A model generated the notes under the pieces. The model worked only from the letters and a program-made list of their open reading frames with translations. It searched no databases and was not told where the DNA came from. This document shows, in pieces, positions 1 to 8,225 of a stretch of 64,000 nucleotides of DNA. Position 1 is the first letter of the stretch. Every line of letters begins with the position of its first letter. A program made the position numbers and the translations under genes. This DNA is from Candidatus Eremiobacteraceae bacterium (lineage in GTDB: Bacteria > Vulcanimicrobiota > Vulcanimicrobiia > Eremiobacterales > Eremiobacteraceae): the NCBI GenBank assembly GCA_035710745.1, contig DASTCX010000019.1:1-64000 (forward strand). Direction: 5' to 3'.

Positions 1-123
1 GCAGCGGCGGCGTGGCTGATCGACTACAACGAAGTCCGGCCGCATAGTTCGCTCGGTGACCGGACGCCCAAGGAGTTCGTGGATACTCTAGCGATCAACC
101 CATCACAGGAACCAGCTGCCTGA
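1..123 (+). mobile_element. 3' end of an IS3-family transposase
   Basis: The window opens inside an open frame that ends with TGA at 121-123. Its 40 codons include WLIDYNEVRPHSSLGDRTP, the typical C-terminal motif of the DDE integrase core (rve) in IS3-family OrfB transposases. The rest of the element lies to the left of the window, so completeness cannot be judged. I did not identify the terminal inverted repeat, and I see no other coding sequence between this stop and the next gene at 322. Family membership is clear; the IS subgroup is not. Confidence 0.85.
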
Positions 124-321
124 AAAACCGCCTCAGGTCACAGTGACGTGTGGTTGCATTTTGAGTATTTCGTCGTGATGGCGCAGGATTGGCGCGAGAA
201 ACATCCAGACGGCGTGTATCCACCGAAACTGCGACACATAATCGTCGACGATCCATGGCTTGTAGATGACAGGCGGTATGCAGAATCACGCCGTGTGTGA
301 TCGCGTGGCCTGCCGCGCCTC

Positions 322-1329
322 TTAAGGTTCACCCCAAAGGAGTGCGGTCGGAAAGCCCAGGCTGTTGGTCAGCTTCGCGTACGGCGTGAACACTCCGGGT
401 CGGTATGCATACACCGCTGGGGAATCGAGGTTGGCAATAGCTGCCTTGCCGCGCCTGTCGATGCTGATCGCACCCGGGAAAGAATAACCGGTCGTTATGG
501 TCTGGCTTGGAACGACTGAACCCGGTGGGTACACATTGATTTTGTCGCCCTCGCCATCGGTCACCCACAAGTTCCCCAGGTTGTCGAACGCAACCCCGAT
601 CGGCTCATACAGGCCTTGCAAGTTGAGCGGCACTACCGTCATCGTGTGTCTCTTGATCTCAAAGACCTGGTCGGAACTGGGATCCGCGATGTATAGGTCT
701 TGAGTCGCCTTGTTGATTGCGAGGCCGGTTGGTTCGGTCATACCCTGACCTCTAATCGTTTTCGACGGCGACGTCGCCCCGAGCGGGTATTCGGTGATCG
801 CTGCGGGATAGTTGCAGACGTAGAGGGTACCGCGCTTGTCTATCGCGAGGCCACTCGGGATATTGATCCCGTTGGTGATAGTCGCCGAGTGGATCGTCTG
901 ACCTTTGGGATACTCGGTCACGGTGTTTTGCGGGTAAGTACTCGCGACATAGAGCGTACCGGTGGAGTCACGAGCCAAGCCTTGCGGGCCCGTCAAGTCA
1001 TCTGTTATCGTGGCAATCGGTGCGGCGTTGCGCGCAAGTTTCGATGCCTGGTATATTGCGACTTGATTGTTGGTCGAGTCAGACTCGAAAAGAAGCTCGC
1101 TTGTCGTCGGATACGTTGCGATGATCGAGTGTCTTGCGGCCGTCGGAGCGGTTGAACGCGCGGCAAATGCTACGCCGGCGTGAACGATGTATCCGGCACC
1201 TTGCTCGACTTGAGCGGTCGGTTTCTGGATCGCCCCCATTTGAAGCGTCGATCCGACCCCGCCGCATGCGGCTAGCAATGCACCCAAGCAAACAATCGAT
1301 ACCCGCAGGGCCATCGATAATATCTTCAT
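322..1329 (-). CDS. NHL/SMP-30-like beta-propeller lipoprotein
   Basis: Predicted secreted lipoprotein of 335 residues. A start at 1329 gives a short basic N-terminus, a hydrophobic stretch and the lipobox-like LLAACGG, so Cys near residue 22 is probably lipidated; an in-frame TTG start at 1386 would bury the signal peptide. The mature part consists of repeats such as GLAIDKRGTLYVCNY, GLARDSTGTLYVAS and GVAFDNLGNLWVTDGEG, the signature of NHL/SGL-type beta-propeller blades. Repeats of the form ITEYPLGATSPSKTI are common in uncharacterised lipoproteins of Eremiobacterota-type genomes (recalled, not checked). No enzyme motif is visible and the function is unknown. The gene stands alone. Confidence 0.8.
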   Translation of the reverse strand: MKILSMALRVSIVCLGALLAACGGVGSTLQMGAIQKPTAQVEQGAGYIVHAGVAFAARSTAPTAARHSIIATYPTTSELLFESDSTNNQVAIYQASKLARNAAPIATITDDLTGPQGLARDSTGTLYVASTYPQNTVTEYPKGQTIHSATITNGINIPSGLAIDKRGTLYVCNYPAAITEYPLGATSPSKTIRGQGMTEPTGLAINKATQDLYIADPSSDQVFEIKRHTMTVVPLNLQGLYEPIGVAFDNLGNLWVTDGEGDKINVYPPGSVVPSQTITTGYSFPGAISIDRRGKAAIANLDSPAVYAYRPGVFTPYAKLTNSLGFPTALLWGEP

Positions 1330-1547
1330 ATACGAACCCCGATTGGATAGCAACCCGACAGCGCTGGCGCGGCCCGCCGCGACCAAGGAAAGCCTAACTC
1401 AAAATAGCGCGAAGCGCAAGCCCACTTGAGTGTGGTCGCGAATGTATGGCGAGGTCGCGTTAGACGGCGCCGGGTTCAGTCGGTAAGGCTTACGGTAAAG
1501 AGATACCTGAATAGTATCTCAGGTTGAGCGCTGGGATTTGGGAGCGA

Positions 1548-1603
1548 TCGCGCCCTTGTCGTTCTCCCCAGAGGAGTCCGGTCGGAAACCCGATGGCCTA
1601 CAA
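1548..1603 (-). pseudogene. Possible 3' remnant of an NHL-propeller paralogue
   Basis: On the minus strand this stretch reads AIGFPTGLLWGE, nearly the same as the LGFPTALLWGEP tail that ends the propeller gene at 322. A stop codon directly precedes it in this frame and the match is only about 12 codons, so it looks like a debris fragment of a duplicated propeller gene. Chance similarity of a short stretch cannot be excluded. Confidence 0.3.
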
Positions 1604-1604
1604 C

Positions 1605-2018
1605 CTAGGACGTCTCTGCGCCTCTGGCAATCATCTTGACTGCAAACCAAGTCAATAGCGCCACCGGGAGTTGCAACCCTAGATTTGGTCCGAAATTGAT
1701 GAACAATCCAATCGCTTCGCCCATATTCCAGCCTGAAAATGCAAGCATTGCGATTGAAAGGAGAACAAGGTATCCGGTGATGACAAGGATAGAGCGGAGC
1801 GCACTCAATCGCAGGGCTGTGACAACTATCGTGATCGGCCACAACTCGATGCCCAACCAAAAGCCCCGGAAAGCAAGATCGCCAATTGTCGATGTCATGA
1901 GCGGAATGAGTATCCGCCAGCTGGAGACGTACCAGTCTGTGACGACCAGAGCATACGCAATACCGACCACTATAAGAATGGCATAGATCAGGCGTCGGTT
2001 AGACCCAGCGTTCTTCAT
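1605..2018 (-). CDS. Small integral membrane protein, unknown function
   Basis: Predicted inner-membrane protein of 137 residues. The start at 2018 is preferred over an in-frame upstream start because GGAGGG lies just upstream at ribosome-binding distance and the protein then begins MKNAGSNRRLIY, a basic cap before the first helix. I see about four hydrophobic segments: near residues 10-27, 40-62, 72-92 and 105-130. No motif identifies a family. It lies between the propeller gene and the two tRNA genes, all on the minus strand. Confidence 0.65.
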   Translation of the reverse strand: MKNAGSNRRLIYAILIVVGIAYALVVTDWYVSSWRILIPLMTSTIGDLAFRGFWLGIELWPITIVVTALRLSALRSILVITGYLVLLSIAMLAFSGWNMGEAIGLFINFGPNLGLQLPVALLTWFAVKMIARGAETS

Positions 2019-2118
2019 GACGAACCCTCCGGATATCCGACAATCATCGACATAGATCGAAAACATGCACAACGCTGCCAATGCACACTGCAGCGTCGCT
2101 ATGCCTTATCTAATGAGT

Positions 2119-2194
2119 TGGTAGCCCCAAGGGAATTCGAATCCCTGTCTCCGCCTTGAGAGGGCGGCGTCCTAGGCCTCTAGACGATGGGGCC
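2119..2194 (-). tRNA. tRNA-Glu (anticodon CUC)
   Basis: Read on the minus strand this 76-nt sequence folds as a cloverleaf. The acceptor stem is GGCCCCA/TGGGGCT with a G-U first pair; the anticodon stem CCGCC/GGCGG encloses CTCTCAA, giving anticodon CTC; the T-arm is AGGGA-TTCGAAT-TCCCT. The 3' CCA is encoded. It follows tRNA-Gln by 21 nt and is probably co-transcribed with it. Confidence 0.95.
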
Positions 2195-2215
2195 GCGTTA
2201 CGAACATCGGAAGAA

Positions 2216-2289
2216 TGGCTGCCAGGGAAGGATTCGAACCCTCACACGCAGGTTCAGAGCCTGCTGTCCTACCTTTAGACGACCTGGCA
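2216..2289 (-). tRNA. tRNA-Gln (anticodon CUG)
   Basis: 74-nt minus-strand cloverleaf. The acceptor is TGCCAGG/CCTGGCA; the anticodon stem GCAGG/CCTGC encloses CTCTGAA with anticodon CTG; the T-arm is GAGGG-TTCGAAT-CCTTC; CCA is encoded. The unusual U1 paired to A72 is typical of bacterial tRNA-Gln. A strong sigma-70-type promoter starts transcription about 16 nt upstream. Confidence 0.95.
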
Positions 2290-2311
2290 TCACGTTTTGG
2301 GAACGCAGTGG

Positions 2312-2341
2312 ATTATACTATGCCGTCGCGCGCAGTGTCAA
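2312..2341 (-). promoter_or_regulatory. Promoter of the tRNA-Gln/tRNA-Glu unit
   Basis: On the minus strand a perfect TTGACA (-35, at 2336-2341) is followed by an 18-nt spacer and a perfect TATAAT (-10, at 2312-2317). Transcription should start near 2305, about 16 nt before tRNA-Gln. The plus-strand reading of the same bases gives TATACT, which could also serve dapD but has no matching -35. Confidence 0.8.
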
Positions 2342-2388
2342 TGCGCGGGACGCGGGGCACGAACGCGCGAGTCGCGAACGCAACTGAC

Positions 2389-3216
2389 ATGGCGACGGAG
2401 CCCGTAGACGCGGCGAAAACAATCGCCGCGGCGTTCAAAGACCGCGCGCGTGCGAACACGCCCACAGTTCGCGACGCCGTCGATCGGACGATCGCGGCGC
2501 TCGACCGCGGCGAACTGCGCGTCGCAGAAAAACGCGGCGACGAGTGGATCGTCAACGAGTGGATCAAAGAGGCGATCCTCCTCTATTTCACGCTCCACGA
2601 CAGCGCGCCGTCTAATGCCGGACCGCTCGGTTTCTTCGACAAGCTCCCGATGAAGACGAAGTGGCAAGGTACGGGCGTCCGCGTCGTGCCGCCCGGCGTC
2701 GCACGCTACGGCAGCTTCCTCGAACCAAACGTCGTCCTCATGCCGGGTTTCGTCAACATCGGCGCGCGGGTCGGCGAAGGCACGATGATCGACACGTGGG
2801 CGACGGTCGGCAGCTGCGCTCAGATCGGCACGCACGTCCACCTTTCCGGCGGCGTCGGCATCGGCGGTGTCCTCGAACCGCCGAGCGCGCGACCGGTCGT
2901 CGTCGAAGATGGCGCGTTTATCGGTTCGCGCTGCATCGTCGTCGAAGGCGTCATCGTCCAAAAAGACGCCGTGCTCGGCGCTGGTGTCATCCTCACAGCG
3001 TCGACGCCGATCATCGACGTCACCGGTGCAAAGCCGGTAACGACAAAAGGTGTGATCCCAGCTCGTGCCGTCGTCATCCCGGGCACGCAAAATAAGACTT
3101 TCCCCGCCGGCGAGTTCGGCACGCCGTGCGCGCTCATCGTGGGCCGGCGCAACGAATCGACCGATCGCAAGACATCGCTCAACGACGCGCTGCGAGAGTA
3201 CGGAGTTCAAGCGTAG
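2389..3216 (+). CDS. dapD: 2,3,4,5-tetrahydropyridine-2,6-dicarboxylate N-succinyltransferase
   Basis: Transfers succinyl from succinyl-CoA to tetrahydrodipicolinate in the succinylase branch of lysine/meso-DAP synthesis; cytoplasmic trimer in the family. The 275-residue length matches E. coli DapD (274). The N-terminal helical part is followed from about residue 95 by left-handed beta-helix hexapeptides, including GTMIDTWATVGSC (131-143) and HLSGGVGIGGVLEP (151-164), characteristic DapD sequences. The ATG at 2389 is chosen because an in-frame start at 2215 would run through tRNA-Gln. The stop abuts the aminotransferase ATG, so this is the first gene of a dapD-dapC-VKOR operon. Confidence 0.95.
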   Translation: MATEPVDAAKTIAAAFKDRARANTPTVRDAVDRTIAALDRGELRVAEKRGDEWIVNEWIKEAILLYFTLHDSAPSNAGPLGFFDKLPMKTKWQGTGVRVVPPGVARYGSFLEPNVVLMPGFVNIGARVGEGTMIDTWATVGSCAQIGTHVHLSGGVGIGGVLEPPSARPVVVEDGAFIGSRCIVVEGVIVQKDAVLGAGVILTASTPIIDVTGAKPVTTKGVIPARAVVIPGTQNKTFPAGEFGTPCALIVGRRNESTDRKTSLNDALREYGVQA

Positions 3217-4359
3217 ATGTCGAGCGCAAATCCGCGTCTCGTCGCGCTACCTGCGTCGGGTTTGCGCGTCGTTCAACACCGCATGCGGCCGACTTCGCTC
3301 GACTTGAGCATTGGTCAACCGAGCCTCATGCCCGACACCGAGCCGTTCGAGACCGCAACGCAATGGATCCGTGAGCACGGCTGCCCGTACCCGCCTTACA
3401 ACGGTATCCCTGAGCTTCGCGCTGCGATAGCGTCGATCTACGGCGGTCGCAATCACACGAAAGCCGACAACGTCTGCGTAACGAACGGCTCACAAGAAGC
3501 GATCTACCTCGCCATCAAAGCGTTGCTCGAACCCGGACGCGACGGAGTGCTCGTCGTCAATCCCGGCTATCCCTCGTATGCGCGGTGTTGCGCGCTTGAA
3601 GGCATCGCCTGCCGGACGGTCAACGCGCATGCCCGCGACGGCTTTCGCATTCGCGCTCACGCGCTGCTCGAAGCCTTACGGCCCGAAACGCGCATGATCA
3701 TCCTCGGCTCGCCTGCGAACCCGAGCGGCGCATTGCTCATGCAGCAAGACGTCGACGAGCTCGCGCGCGAGCTGACGAATCGACCGGGACCGCCGGTCAT
3801 CGTCGTCGTCGATGAAGTCTATCGCGAGCTGACGTACGGCTCGCAACCTTATCCTTCAATGGCGGATGCCTATCCGAACACGTACGTCGTCCAGAGCATG
3901 TCGAAGTCGTGCGCGCTCACCGGTCTGCGCGTCGGCTTCCTCATCGGCCCCGAAGACGGCGTCTCGCTCGCGACGCGCGCCCATATGCTCATGCTCATGT
4001 CGGTGAGCGTCTTCTCGCAGCGCGTCGCTTTGGAAATCGTCCGCAAACCCGAGCGCTTGCGCGCGCACGTACCCTGGTACGTCGCGCAGCGCGCCGCGAT
4101 GCTCGAAGCAGCGGTCGCGGGGGACGTCCAGATCATCGAACCCGACGGCGCCTTCTATACGATGGTGCGCCTGCCCGATCGATGGCGCAGTGACTCGCTC
4201 GGTGCGGCGCACGCGCTTTTCGACGAGCAGGACGTCGTCACGGTGCCTGGCTTCCTCTTCGGTTCGCAGGCGGAAGGCTATCTGCGCGTCACGTGGTCGG
4301 CGGACCCGGCAAGTGTACGCGAAGGTTTCGCTCGCATCGGACGCTTCGTCCAGGCGTGA
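3217..4359 (+). CDS. dapC: PLP-dependent aminotransferase, probable succinyl-DAP aminotransferase
   Basis: Fold-type I (class I/II) aminotransferase of 380 residues. Visible hallmarks are GQPSLMP near residue 33, the cofactor-contacting NGSQEAI (90-96), NPSGALL (168-174), the Asp/Tyr pair in DEVYREL (199-205) and the Schiff-base lysine K230 in SMSKSCALTGLRVG. The start codon directly follows the dapD stop, so translation is coupled. Family membership is certain; the assignment to DapC (N-succinyl-LL-2,6-diaminopimelate:2-oxoglutarate aminotransferase) rests on this linkage, since DapC-like enzymes cannot be told from other class I aminotransferases by motif alone. Confidence 0.85.
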   Translation: MSSANPRLVALPASGLRVVQHRMRPTSLDLSIGQPSLMPDTEPFETATQWIREHGCPYPPYNGIPELRAAIASIYGGRNHTKADNVCVTNGSQEAIYLAIKALLEPGRDGVLVVNPGYPSYARCCALEGIACRTVNAHARDGFRIRAHALLEALRPETRMIILGSPANPSGALLMQQDVDELARELTNRPGPPVIVVVDEVYRELTYGSQPYPSMADAYPNTYVVQSMSKSCALTGLRVGFLIGPEDGVSLATRAHMLMLMSVSVFSQRVALEIVRKPERLRAHVPWYVAQRAAMLEAAVAGDVQIIEPDGAFYTMVRLPDRWRSDSLGAAHALFDEQDVVTVPGFLFGSQAEGYLRVTWSADPASVREGFARIGRFVQA

Positions 4360-4730
4360 GGTTCGTCGTCCTCGGACTCTGCGCCGTCGGACTCTACGTA
4401 TCCATCTATATGCAGCGCAAGGCGATGGACGCGCGTGACGGTAGATTGACCGACGCGAGCGTCGTGCAGACGCCTCGCGCTCGCGTCGTGGGCGGCGTGC
4501 CGAATTCGTTGATCGGGATCTGCTACTACCTGGCGCTTGGGATCCTGTCGTTCGGCCTCACGGAGCCGGCGGTATATCTCCCCGCGCTCATCGCGGTAAG
4601 CCTCGCGGCAGCGATGTCGCTCTATCTCGCGTACAGTTTGCTATTCGTCACCAAGATGCCGTGCCTATACTGCTGGACTGGCCACATCGTCAACTGGGCG
4701 CTGCTCCTCGTCTTGATCTTCCTCAGGTAA
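4356..4730 (+). CDS. VKOR-like membrane protein lacking the loop cysteine pair
   Basis: 124-residue inner-membrane protein starting with GTG at 4356 in a GTGA overlap with the aminotransferase stop, so it is translationally coupled. It has four hydrophobic segments. The sequence VVGGVPNSLIGICYYLALG matches the conserved segment after the first periplasmic loop of vitamin K epoxide reductase-like proteins, and PCLYCWTGHIVNW carries the CXXC redox motif at the start of the last helix. The loop cysteine pair that normally shuttles electrons in VKOR is absent; the aligned positions fall in the stretch DASVVQTPRARV. It may rely on another thiol partner or have a different role. An A-family palindrome begins 1-2 nt after its stop. 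Confidence 0.75.
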   Translation: MRFVVLGLCAVGLYVSIYMQRKAMDARDGRLTDASVVQTPRARVVGGVPNSLIGICYYLALGILSFGLTEPAVYLPALIAVSLAAAMSLYLAYSLLFVTKMPCLYCWTGHIVNWALLLVLIFLR

Positions 4731-4765
4731 GACCGCGGCGGTCGAGATAAATCTCGACCGCTCCC
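4731..4765. repeat. Interspersed palindrome, family A (A1 stem)
   Basis: GACCGCGG flank, stem GGTCGAGAT/ATCTCGACC around AA, then CTCC. It begins directly behind the stop of the VKOR-like gene and lies between it and the convergent lipoprotein gene. No T-tract follows, so it is not a classical terminator. Confidence 0.9.
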
Positions 4766-4797
4766 CGATCTTCTTGTATCGTCGCCCGCGGTCTTGA

Positions 4798-5877
4798 CTA
4801 GCCGACGATGTGCCAGTCGATGATGAGCGCCTGGGTACCGTTCGCGAAGGTGATGACGCCGTCACCGTATTGGTCGACGGTGAAGGTCGCGACCTGCTCG
4901 CCACCACTGTTCGTCACGACGCCGTTGATCGCGATGCTGCCCGGCGATCCGCTGCTCGTCATCGCGACGTTGTAACCGCTGACGGTCGTCACGTTGACGT
5001 TCACCGCAATGAGTTGGCCGGCGGCGTCGAACTCGATCGATCCGCTCGCGTTGCCCGTGCCGATGACCGTGCCGCCTTCGACCTGGAACGGTGGAGCGGA
5101 CGGCATCGTCAGTCCGTAGAGGGAGCCAGCCGACAGCGATACCGAACGGCCACCGGCGAATGTCACGTCGCCGGATCCGTCGACCGAGGCGGTCACGTTC
5201 TGCAACGCCGCCGACACGCCGTAGGACGCGTTCACTCGCGGGTCGACGATGTTCAGGATGTCGGCGTGGTCGCCGGCGATCGTCCAGGTCGTCGAGTTCT
5301 GCGGCGCGACGGTCAGTTGGCCGCCGAACTGGTTCGTCGGTTGCGCCGACGTGCCGGCGTAGAACGCGCTCGTGAGCACCGCTGCGAAGTCGCCGGGCGA
5401 GCCGGTGATGTTGAAGTTCGCATTGCGATTCGCGAGCTGCGTGCCGGCATTGTTGAACCACGTCGCGGTCCGGACGATCGACTCATCCGACGGATCGGGG
5501 ATCGTCACGTCGGCGACGACGTCCTTCGCGAGCTGCGCGCATGCCTGATCGTAGAAGAACTTGATCTCGTACTTCGTCTCGTCGGGGCTGATCTGCGTCT
5601 TGAAGAACTCGTGACGATTGACGCATTGCTGGCTCAGCGCATGAAACGTTTCGCTGTTGTTGTTGATGACGAGTGGCTGGCCATATGAGCCGCCGAAGAG
5701 CCCGCTCGTCATGTCGCCGGTACTGACCGGCGACATCGCCGCTTGTGCTGCTGTGCGAGCATCTTGCGTCGCGTTTTGCGCGGGAGGATGGGTTGAGGAG
5801 AGTACGCCGCTGCCTGCGCCCGCACAACCGGCGAGCGTGAACGAGGCTGCGATCGCACAGACGAATGAGGAGCGCAT
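4798..5877 (-). CDS. Secreted lipoprotein with beta-rich C-terminus, unknown function
   Basis: 359 residues from the ATG at 5877, preceded by GGAAAGG. The N-terminus MRSSFVCAIAASFTLAGCAG is a lipoprotein signal with the lipobox LAGC. The mature part begins with a low-complexity Ala/Thr/Pro linker. The middle contains three cysteines (QQCVNRHEF, DQACAQL) and the C-terminal half is Gly/Ser/Thr/Val-rich with short beta-like repeats (GSGDVTFAGG, GSIEFDAAGQ). No enzymatic motif or known domain is recognised. It is convergent with the dapD operon and divergent from the two-component system. Confidence 0.7.
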   Translation of the reverse strand: MRSSFVCAIAASFTLAGCAGAGSGVLSSTHPPAQNATQDARTAAQAAMSPVSTGDMTSGLFGGSYGQPLVINNNSETFHALSQQCVNRHEFFKTQISPDETKYEIKFFYDQACAQLAKDVVADVTIPDPSDESIVRTATWFNNAGTQLANRNANFNITGSPGDFAAVLTSAFYAGTSAQPTNQFGGQLTVAPQNSTTWTIAGDHADILNIVDPRVNASYGVSAALQNVTASVDGSGDVTFAGGRSVSLSAGSLYGLTMPSAPPFQVEGGTVIGTGNASGSIEFDAAGQLIAVNVNVTTVSGYNVAMTSSGSPGSIAINGVVTNSGGEQVATFTVDQYGDGVITFANGTQALIIDWHIVG

Positions 5878-5937
5878 GACTTCGAACCTTTCCGCATATG
5901 ACGAGTTGATGTGGCGTCGCGGCGCCCGCTGGGAGAA

Positions 5938-5943
5938 AGTATA
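5938..5943 (-). promoter_or_regulatory. Possible -10 box for the lipoprotein at 4798-5877
   Basis: TATACT on the minus strand, preceded by GTTTA. A start of transcription near 5931 would give a leader of about 54 nt. No good -35 is visible at 16-18 nt, so this is weak evidence. Confidence 0.35.
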
Positions 5944-6084
5944 AACGCCTCGGCTCACACACGCATGAGCCGGTGGTGAGCCGGTTCTGAGATTTCTCTG
6001 TGCTTTCGCGGAGATTTGCATGAGTAGGTCATCTGCTGTGTCGCGGGTTACAGACGTTCTCAGCCATGGCTCAGCAGACGCCGA

Positions 6085-6090
6085 TATACT
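6085..6090 (+). promoter_or_regulatory. -10 box of a probable leaderless promoter for the response regulator
   Basis: TATACT ends 7 nt before the ATG at 6098, so transcription would start at or next to the start codon. No ribosome-binding site precedes that ATG. The -35 is not recognisable. The same arrangement recurs at 40811, 46844 and 47091. Confidence 0.5.
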
Positions 6091-6097
6091 CTACTAT

Positions 6098-6805
6098 ATG
6101 AGCGCCAGCAGCTCGACGCGGGCGAAAGTCGCCGTCGTCGACGACGAACGCAGCATACGCGATCTTCTCGAGATCGGTCTCGGCCGTGAGGGTTACGCGG
6201 TGCGCACGGCCGCCGATGGACAGCAAGCGATCGCGCTCGTCGCCGAATGGCAACCGGACGTCATCGTGCTCGACGTCATGATGCCGAAGCTCGATGGGTT
6301 CTCGCTGCTGCCACTGCTCCGCCGGCGGACGCAGGCGCCGATCATCATGCTCACCGCACGCGGTGACGTCGTCGACCGGGTCACCGGACTGCGCGGGGGC
6401 GCGGACGACTATCTCGCCAAGCCGTTCGACCTCGACGAGCTCCTCGCGCGGCTCGAAGCGGCCCTTCGCCGGCCGCATCTCGCGACGCCGAAACAACTTG
6501 CCTACGAAGACTTGACCGCCGATCTCGAAACGCGCGACGTCTTCCGAGGCGGCGAGCGCATCGATCTCACTGTCCGCGAATTCGAGCTGCTCGTCGTCCT
6601 CATGCGCGAGCCGCGCCGCGTCTTTTCGAAAGACCGCCTGCTCGACATGGTATGGGGAGCGGATTTCGACGGTCCGGTCGGCATCGTCGAGACGTATATC
6701 TCGTACTTGCGCGCGAAGGTCGACGCGAGAACGGATAACAAGCTCATCCACACGATCCGCGGCGCCGGCTACACGCTCCGCACCGAGCCCGCGAGGACGC
6801 TGTGA
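6098..6805 (+). CDS. OmpR-family response regulator
   Basis: 235 residues from the ATG at 6098. The receiver domain (about residues 9-125) shows the acidic pair D15/D16, the phospho-acceptor D59 in VLDVMMP, the Thr of MLTARGD and K108 in YLAKPFD. The DNA-binding winged helix (about 140-230) contains LTVREFELL, a VWG turn and ETYISYLRAKV, as in PhoB/OmpR regulators. The next gene starts in a GTGA overlap and encodes the partner kinase. The signal and target genes are not evident. An in-frame upstream start at 6020 would add 26 residues without domain content and lacks a ribosome-binding site. Confidence 0.93.
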   Translation: MSASSSTRAKVAVVDDERSIRDLLEIGLGREGYAVRTAADGQQAIALVAEWQPDVIVLDVMMPKLDGFSLLPLLRRRTQAPIIMLTARGDVVDRVTGLRGGADDYLAKPFDLDELLARLEAALRRPHLATPKQLAYEDLTADLETRDVFRGGERIDLTVREFELLVVLMREPRRVFSKDRLLDMVWGADFDGPVGIVETYISYLRAKVDARTDNKLIHTIRGAGYTLRTEPARTL

Positions 6806-8109
6806 AATCGCTCGCGACGCGCTTGAGCCTGCGCTTTGCCGGCGTGTTCGCCGCGTTGCTCGTCCTCGTCGTCGGCTTCACGTCGCTCATCATCGTGTTC
6901 GTGGCGAACAAGAGCGCGCAAACGGCGGTCGCCGAAGCGGAGGCCGACGTCCATCAACTGGCAGCGCTGTACGCGATGTCCGGACGCCCGCTGTCGTCTT
7001 CGGCGCCGGTCATCGTCGCGACGGCTAGCGGGCGCCACGTGCGTATCGCGATCTTCGATACGACCGGCCGGCTGCTCGCCGGCGACGGATCTGTGACCGC
7101 GCCGCCGACACCGCGCTACTTCGATCGCTTCGATATCGCAGGCGGCTCGGTCGCGATCGCGCCCGCGGAAAACGTCGGCGCCGGCGTCTTCGCGTATTGG
7201 ATCCTCATGTTGTTCGTCGGCGGCCTCGGTCTGCTCGTCGCGTGGCTCGTCGGGCGCTATCTTGCCGTCCAGTCGCTGCGACCCGTCACCGACGTGACCA
7301 ACGCGCTCGATCGCCTTGCCTGCGGCGATTTCTCGCGTCGCACGTTCGTCATGGAAGAGCGAAGCGAAGTGGGCTCGCTCGCGTCGGCGTTCAATTCGGC
7401 GGTCGACAAAGTCGCGTCGGTGTTCGCGGAGCGCGACGCGACCGAAACGCGCATGCGCCAGTTCATCGCCGACGCCGGCCACGAGCTGCGAACGCCGCTC
7501 ACCGTCATCATGGGCTACGTCGATGTGTTGCGACGCGGCGCGCTCCGCGATGAAGCGCTCGCGACGCGCATCCTCGAGACGATGGGTGATGAAGGCGGCC
7601 GCATGCGTTCGCTTGTCGACAAGCTCTTGACGCTCGCGCGGCTTGAGGACGTCGCAGCGCCGCAGGCGTCGCGGGTCGACGTCGCTGCGCTGCTCGGCGA
7701 TGTCGTCGACTCGATGCGCCGGTCGGCTCCGGCGGCGACGATTTCGCTGCATTCGGAACCCGGCCGCTTTGTCGTCATCGATGAGGCCGAGCTGCGTGGG
7801 GCGATCGTCAACCTCATCGACAACGCGCTCAAGTACGCGCCGGGCGTACCGGTCGATGTCGAGTCGCGCGAGGAAGGCGACGAGGTTCTTATCTTAGTTG
7901 CCGATGCCGGTCCGGGCATGACCGCGCAAGAGCGTGCGAGCGCCTTCGAGCGCTTCTACCGCGGTGACAATCGCGCCGACGCGACTGGCGCCGGCCTCGG
8001 CCTTTCGATCGTCAAACGAACGGTCGAACGTGCAGGCGGAACTGTCGCACTTGAATCGACGCCCGGCATGGGCACACGCGTCACCATCCGCCTTCCTCGG
8101 GTGATGTAG
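6802..8109 (+). CDS. Sensor histidine kinase (HAMP-HisKA-HATPase)
   Basis: 435 residues, GTG start overlapping the regulator stop. TM1 lies near residues 12-35, a short extracytoplasmic region of about 95 residues follows, TM2 is near 130-153, HAMP near 153-205, then the dimerisation/phospho-acceptor domain with H227 in DAGHELRTPL. The ATPase domain has the N box (NLIDNALKYAP), G1 (DAGPGM), F box (FERFYRG) and G2 (GAGLGLSIVK). It should phosphorylate the co-encoded OmpR-type regulator. The extracytoplasmic loop has no recognised ligand-binding motif. Its TAG stop at 8107-8109 falls in the flank of a family B palindrome. Confidence 0.93.
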   Translation: MKSLATRLSLRFAGVFAALLVLVVGFTSLIIVFVANKSAQTAVAEAEADVHQLAALYAMSGRPLSSSAPVIVATASGRHVRIAIFDTTGRLLAGDGSVTAPPTPRYFDRFDIAGGSVAIAPAENVGAGVFAYWILMLFVGGLGLLVAWLVGRYLAVQSLRPVTDVTNALDRLACGDFSRRTFVMEERSEVGSLASAFNSAVDKVASVFAERDATETRMRQFIADAGHELRTPLTVIMGYVDVLRRGALRDEALATRILETMGDEGGRMRSLVDKLLTLARLEDVAAPQASRVDVAALLGDVVDSMRRSAPAATISLHSEPGRFVVIDEAELRGAIVNLIDNALKYAPGVPVDVESREEGDEVLILVADAGPGMTAQERASAFERFYRGDNRADATGAGLGLSIVKRTVERAGGTVALESTPGMGTRVTIRLPRVM

Positions 8110-8158
8110 GAGGCCGAGCGAAGCTCGGCTGTAGCGGTCGAGCTTTAGCTCGACCGGG
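8103..8158. repeat. Palindrome mosaic: family B followed by A (A3 stem)
   Basis: B core GCCGAGC/GCTCGGC at 8113-8129, preceded by a GATGTAGGAG flank that contains the histidine kinase stop, then A3 core GGTCGAGCT/AGCTCGACC at about 8134-8155 with the GTAG-type flank. The mosaic separates the kinase gene from the TMEM175-like gene. Confidence 0.85.
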
Positions 8159-8225
8159 GCGGCCTATTCAATGAGCCAGAATGATCGCGCAGGTAGAGCA
8201 CCGCTTTTCGTTTCAATACGCCGCT

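Noticed and set aside
2314-2319. TATACT as a dapD promoter
   Set aside because: It is the opposite-strand reading of the strong tRNA promoter and lacks a -35 on the plus strand. Not excluded, but unsupported.
2215-2388. Longer dapD starting at 2215
   Set aside because: The extension would translate through tRNA-Gln; the ATG at 2389 gives the usual family length.
4731-4765. Family A palindrome as a rho-independent terminator
   Set aside because: The hairpin is strong, but neither side has a T-tract, and copies occur inside coding sequence and between genes of one operon.
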